Positions 61,990 to 64,000 of a stretch of DNA of 64,000 nt are shown piece after piece (position 1 is the first letter of the stretch; each line of letters opens with the position of its first letter). The notes below the pieces were generated by a model. That model did no database searches and was not told where the DNA came from. It saw only the letters and a program-made list of their open reading frames with translations. Origin of the DNA: Tigriopus japonicus (Eukaryota > Arthropoda > Copepoda > Harpacticoida > Harpacticidae); contig JAAGOF010000117.1 of NCBI GenBank assembly GCA_010645155.1, positions 117,330-181,329 on the forward strand, given 5' to 3'. Both the position numbers and the translations under genes were made by a program.

Positions 61990-64000
61990 TTTGAGCCAAA
62001 ATGAAACTTCAATGAAAGTTTACTTCATGTTAAAATTTTAAACTCCAAATTTTTGCATATTCATAAAAATATCCGAATTTGTTAAAAGAAGGTTGACATC
62101 ATTCATAGTGTTCTGATCTAGAGGGAGAGGTGTGTAGTTCGTGTTTTAATTGACTCTCGCGATTCAAAACGTGGAGTGTACACAGTACTAAGAGACCCGG
62201 TCTATGTAGGCAGACAAGTGTAAGAAAATGATTTAGATAATTTCTGAGAGGGATTGATTGTCAATTCAAGTCAGAGTTGGGTAAATTATCTGATGAAATG
62301 TAATAAATTAAAATTAAAATTACTTCCTCAAAAAATATAATTCATCACAAAAACATTGTCTGAAAAATTAATTGACTACAACGGACTTCAAAATTATGGG
62401 GATATATTAAAATTTATTTTCCTGCACTTTTTGGCAAAATTCTATTGACTGAGACCAGAGTTGGGTCTATTACTTGAAAAATGTATTACTTCATCAAAAA
62501 ATGTAATTAATTACAATTACAATTACATTATCCGAAAATGTAATTGACTTCAATTACAAGTACATGTCAATTACATGTCAATTACATCACAATTACATGT
62601 CAATTACAATTATTCCGTCTCTTTCACCGTTTTGCCTTTTCAAAACAATGAAAAATTAACAGATCTGCCATTCTTACGTAGTAATGCAGCAACTGGCAAC
62701 TTAAAATAATGCCTGAAAGTTTAATATGAAAGAGTGATTTCCAAAAACCAAAAGCTTATGAACGGGCTTAAACATCAAAAATATTTTACCATCAATCAAA
62801 AGGCATTTTTTTCTTTTTCAGAAAACACGAACTTTGTACATATATATCAAGTGTAACGATGTTTTAAAACTTTATTTTTGCACCTCATTTGTCTGCCGTT
62901 GATGGTGAAAAGCCCTAAATCCTGACACAAAAATTATTGTCAAAAGCTCTTGCAGTTTTAAAGTATTTAACAGGGATGGGGAGTAATTGTAATTGCAATT
63001 ACAATTATATGTAATTGTAATTAATTACATTTTTGGGCTAAGTAATTGTAACTGTAATTAATTACATTTTTCGCCCTGTAATTGACGAATTTTCAATTAC
63101 AAATTACCCATAATTAGCCATAAAACTAATTTATCAGTTTTTAATTGAAAAACAATTATTTTGTCATCAATTTGCTGTCAATGTGATGCAACGAGCATGT
63201 AGCTTTTGTTACAATACACACCCAGGCTTTGATGTTTAAATACTTTCATTAAACAAGTAATTTTTACTAGTTATTTTTGCTAGCTAAAAATAGCTTATGA
63301 AGTTGAGGAAATTGCAAACAAATCAAACTGTTCAAATGTATGGAGAAAAGGCCACATAATACAAAACTTGGTAATTTATTTAGTTCTGATAAAAGTACAC
63401 TTTTTAGTGTACAAAACCTTACATGCCTGAAATTTCCACGCTCCAGGTTTATAGTTTCAATGTGAATGTGCTTTGTTTCATTTTTTGTTTTTGATTTGGT
63501 CTTACAGGTCATACTAATACCATGTTAAGTCAAATTCAAAGTCTCGTTCTACATGAGAGCAAATGTGTGCAAAAAAGTATTTTATTAAACTTTTACCAAC
63601 CCAAAGGATACTTGATAAGTGCAACTAAGCTATGTTTAGTGATGAGAGGTTGGCACATGATATGTTTGTTTTAGAAAAAATGTATAATGATGGAACGGAA
63701 ATCTGGCGTTATTCTGGCGTTTTTTGGAAAAAAATCTGGCGGTTGATTCCGAGTTTTGGCGTTTTCGGTCTCAAATTACCTGGCAGCCCTCAGGATCACA
63801 CAATACTCTGCATATTCAAAGTATCTTTTCTAAACCAGGGGCACCTTATTTGATTGGATTCTTCGGGAATCCTAACAAGAATAAAGTTTGAAAAGTCTCA
63901 AATTGCACAATCTTCACCATTATGGACGAACCATTACTAAAAAAATGGAAGTGTATGGTAAACTGGCGCACACCTCTTTTTCCAGCTCCTAAAGTAAGAC
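61990..64000. other. repeat-rich end of window, no genes
   Basis: AATTACATTTTT/TGTAATTGTAATT repeats of the 19701-20066 family lie at 62270-62620 and 62965-63120. A TCTGGCGTT-type repeat lies at 63702-63760. No protein-coding gene is recognised. Confidence 0.5.

Overview
The window is eukaryotic genomic DNA. It has AT-rich introns and intergenic DNA, GT-AG introns with conserved phases, and a dense load of animal-type transposons. The gene content (a PHF7/G2E3/pineapple-eye-like PHD protein, a copine, BEL/Pao and gypsy retroelements, Tc1/mariner, Merlin and hAT-like DNA transposons, a tRNA-derived SINE) points to an arthropod. I lean towards a crustacean such as a copepod, but that is an impression and not proven from the sequence.

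Region by region: (1) 1-11739 carries two minus-strand PHD/RING zinc-finger genes of one family in tandem. The left copy is incomplete (three exons seen, 405-2636). The right copy is complete (five exons, 8428-11739, 488 codons plus stop). Transposon-derived sequence separates them. (2) 13088-34669 carries a plus-strand copine gene. Nine exons join in frame into 491 codons plus stop, covering the second half of C2A, C2B and the VWA/copine core. The first exon(s), encoding the N-terminal half of C2A, were not found. Its introns are full of inserted elements, including a triple insertion at 19146-20074 and a Tc1/mariner copy at 27761-29164. (3) 35-47 kb is retroelement territory: a complete BEL/Pao-type gag ORF without pol (38590-40305), a gypsy-type integrase fragment (41413-41901), a 188-base assembly gap (42252-42439), and a minus-strand Ty3/gypsy element with damaged gag and pol (42440-46702 plus a candidate LTR). 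(4) 47-64 kb holds no host gene that I can recognise. It is made of foldback and inverted-repeat elements, a Merlin transposase split by a 2.55 kb hAT-like element, tandem repeats, and (AATTAC)-rich repeats.

The most informative structures are insertion histories that can be read directly. Exact target-site duplications identify several hAT-like elements. One insertion has its unoccupied relative elsewhere in the window. Two different elements share one palindromic 8-bp target. A SINE and a LINE end in the same 3' tail. No bacterial-type features, CRISPR arrays or confident functional tRNA/rRNA genes were seen. Exon boundaries are my own reading of splice signals, frame and protein similarity; no alignment or transcript data were available.
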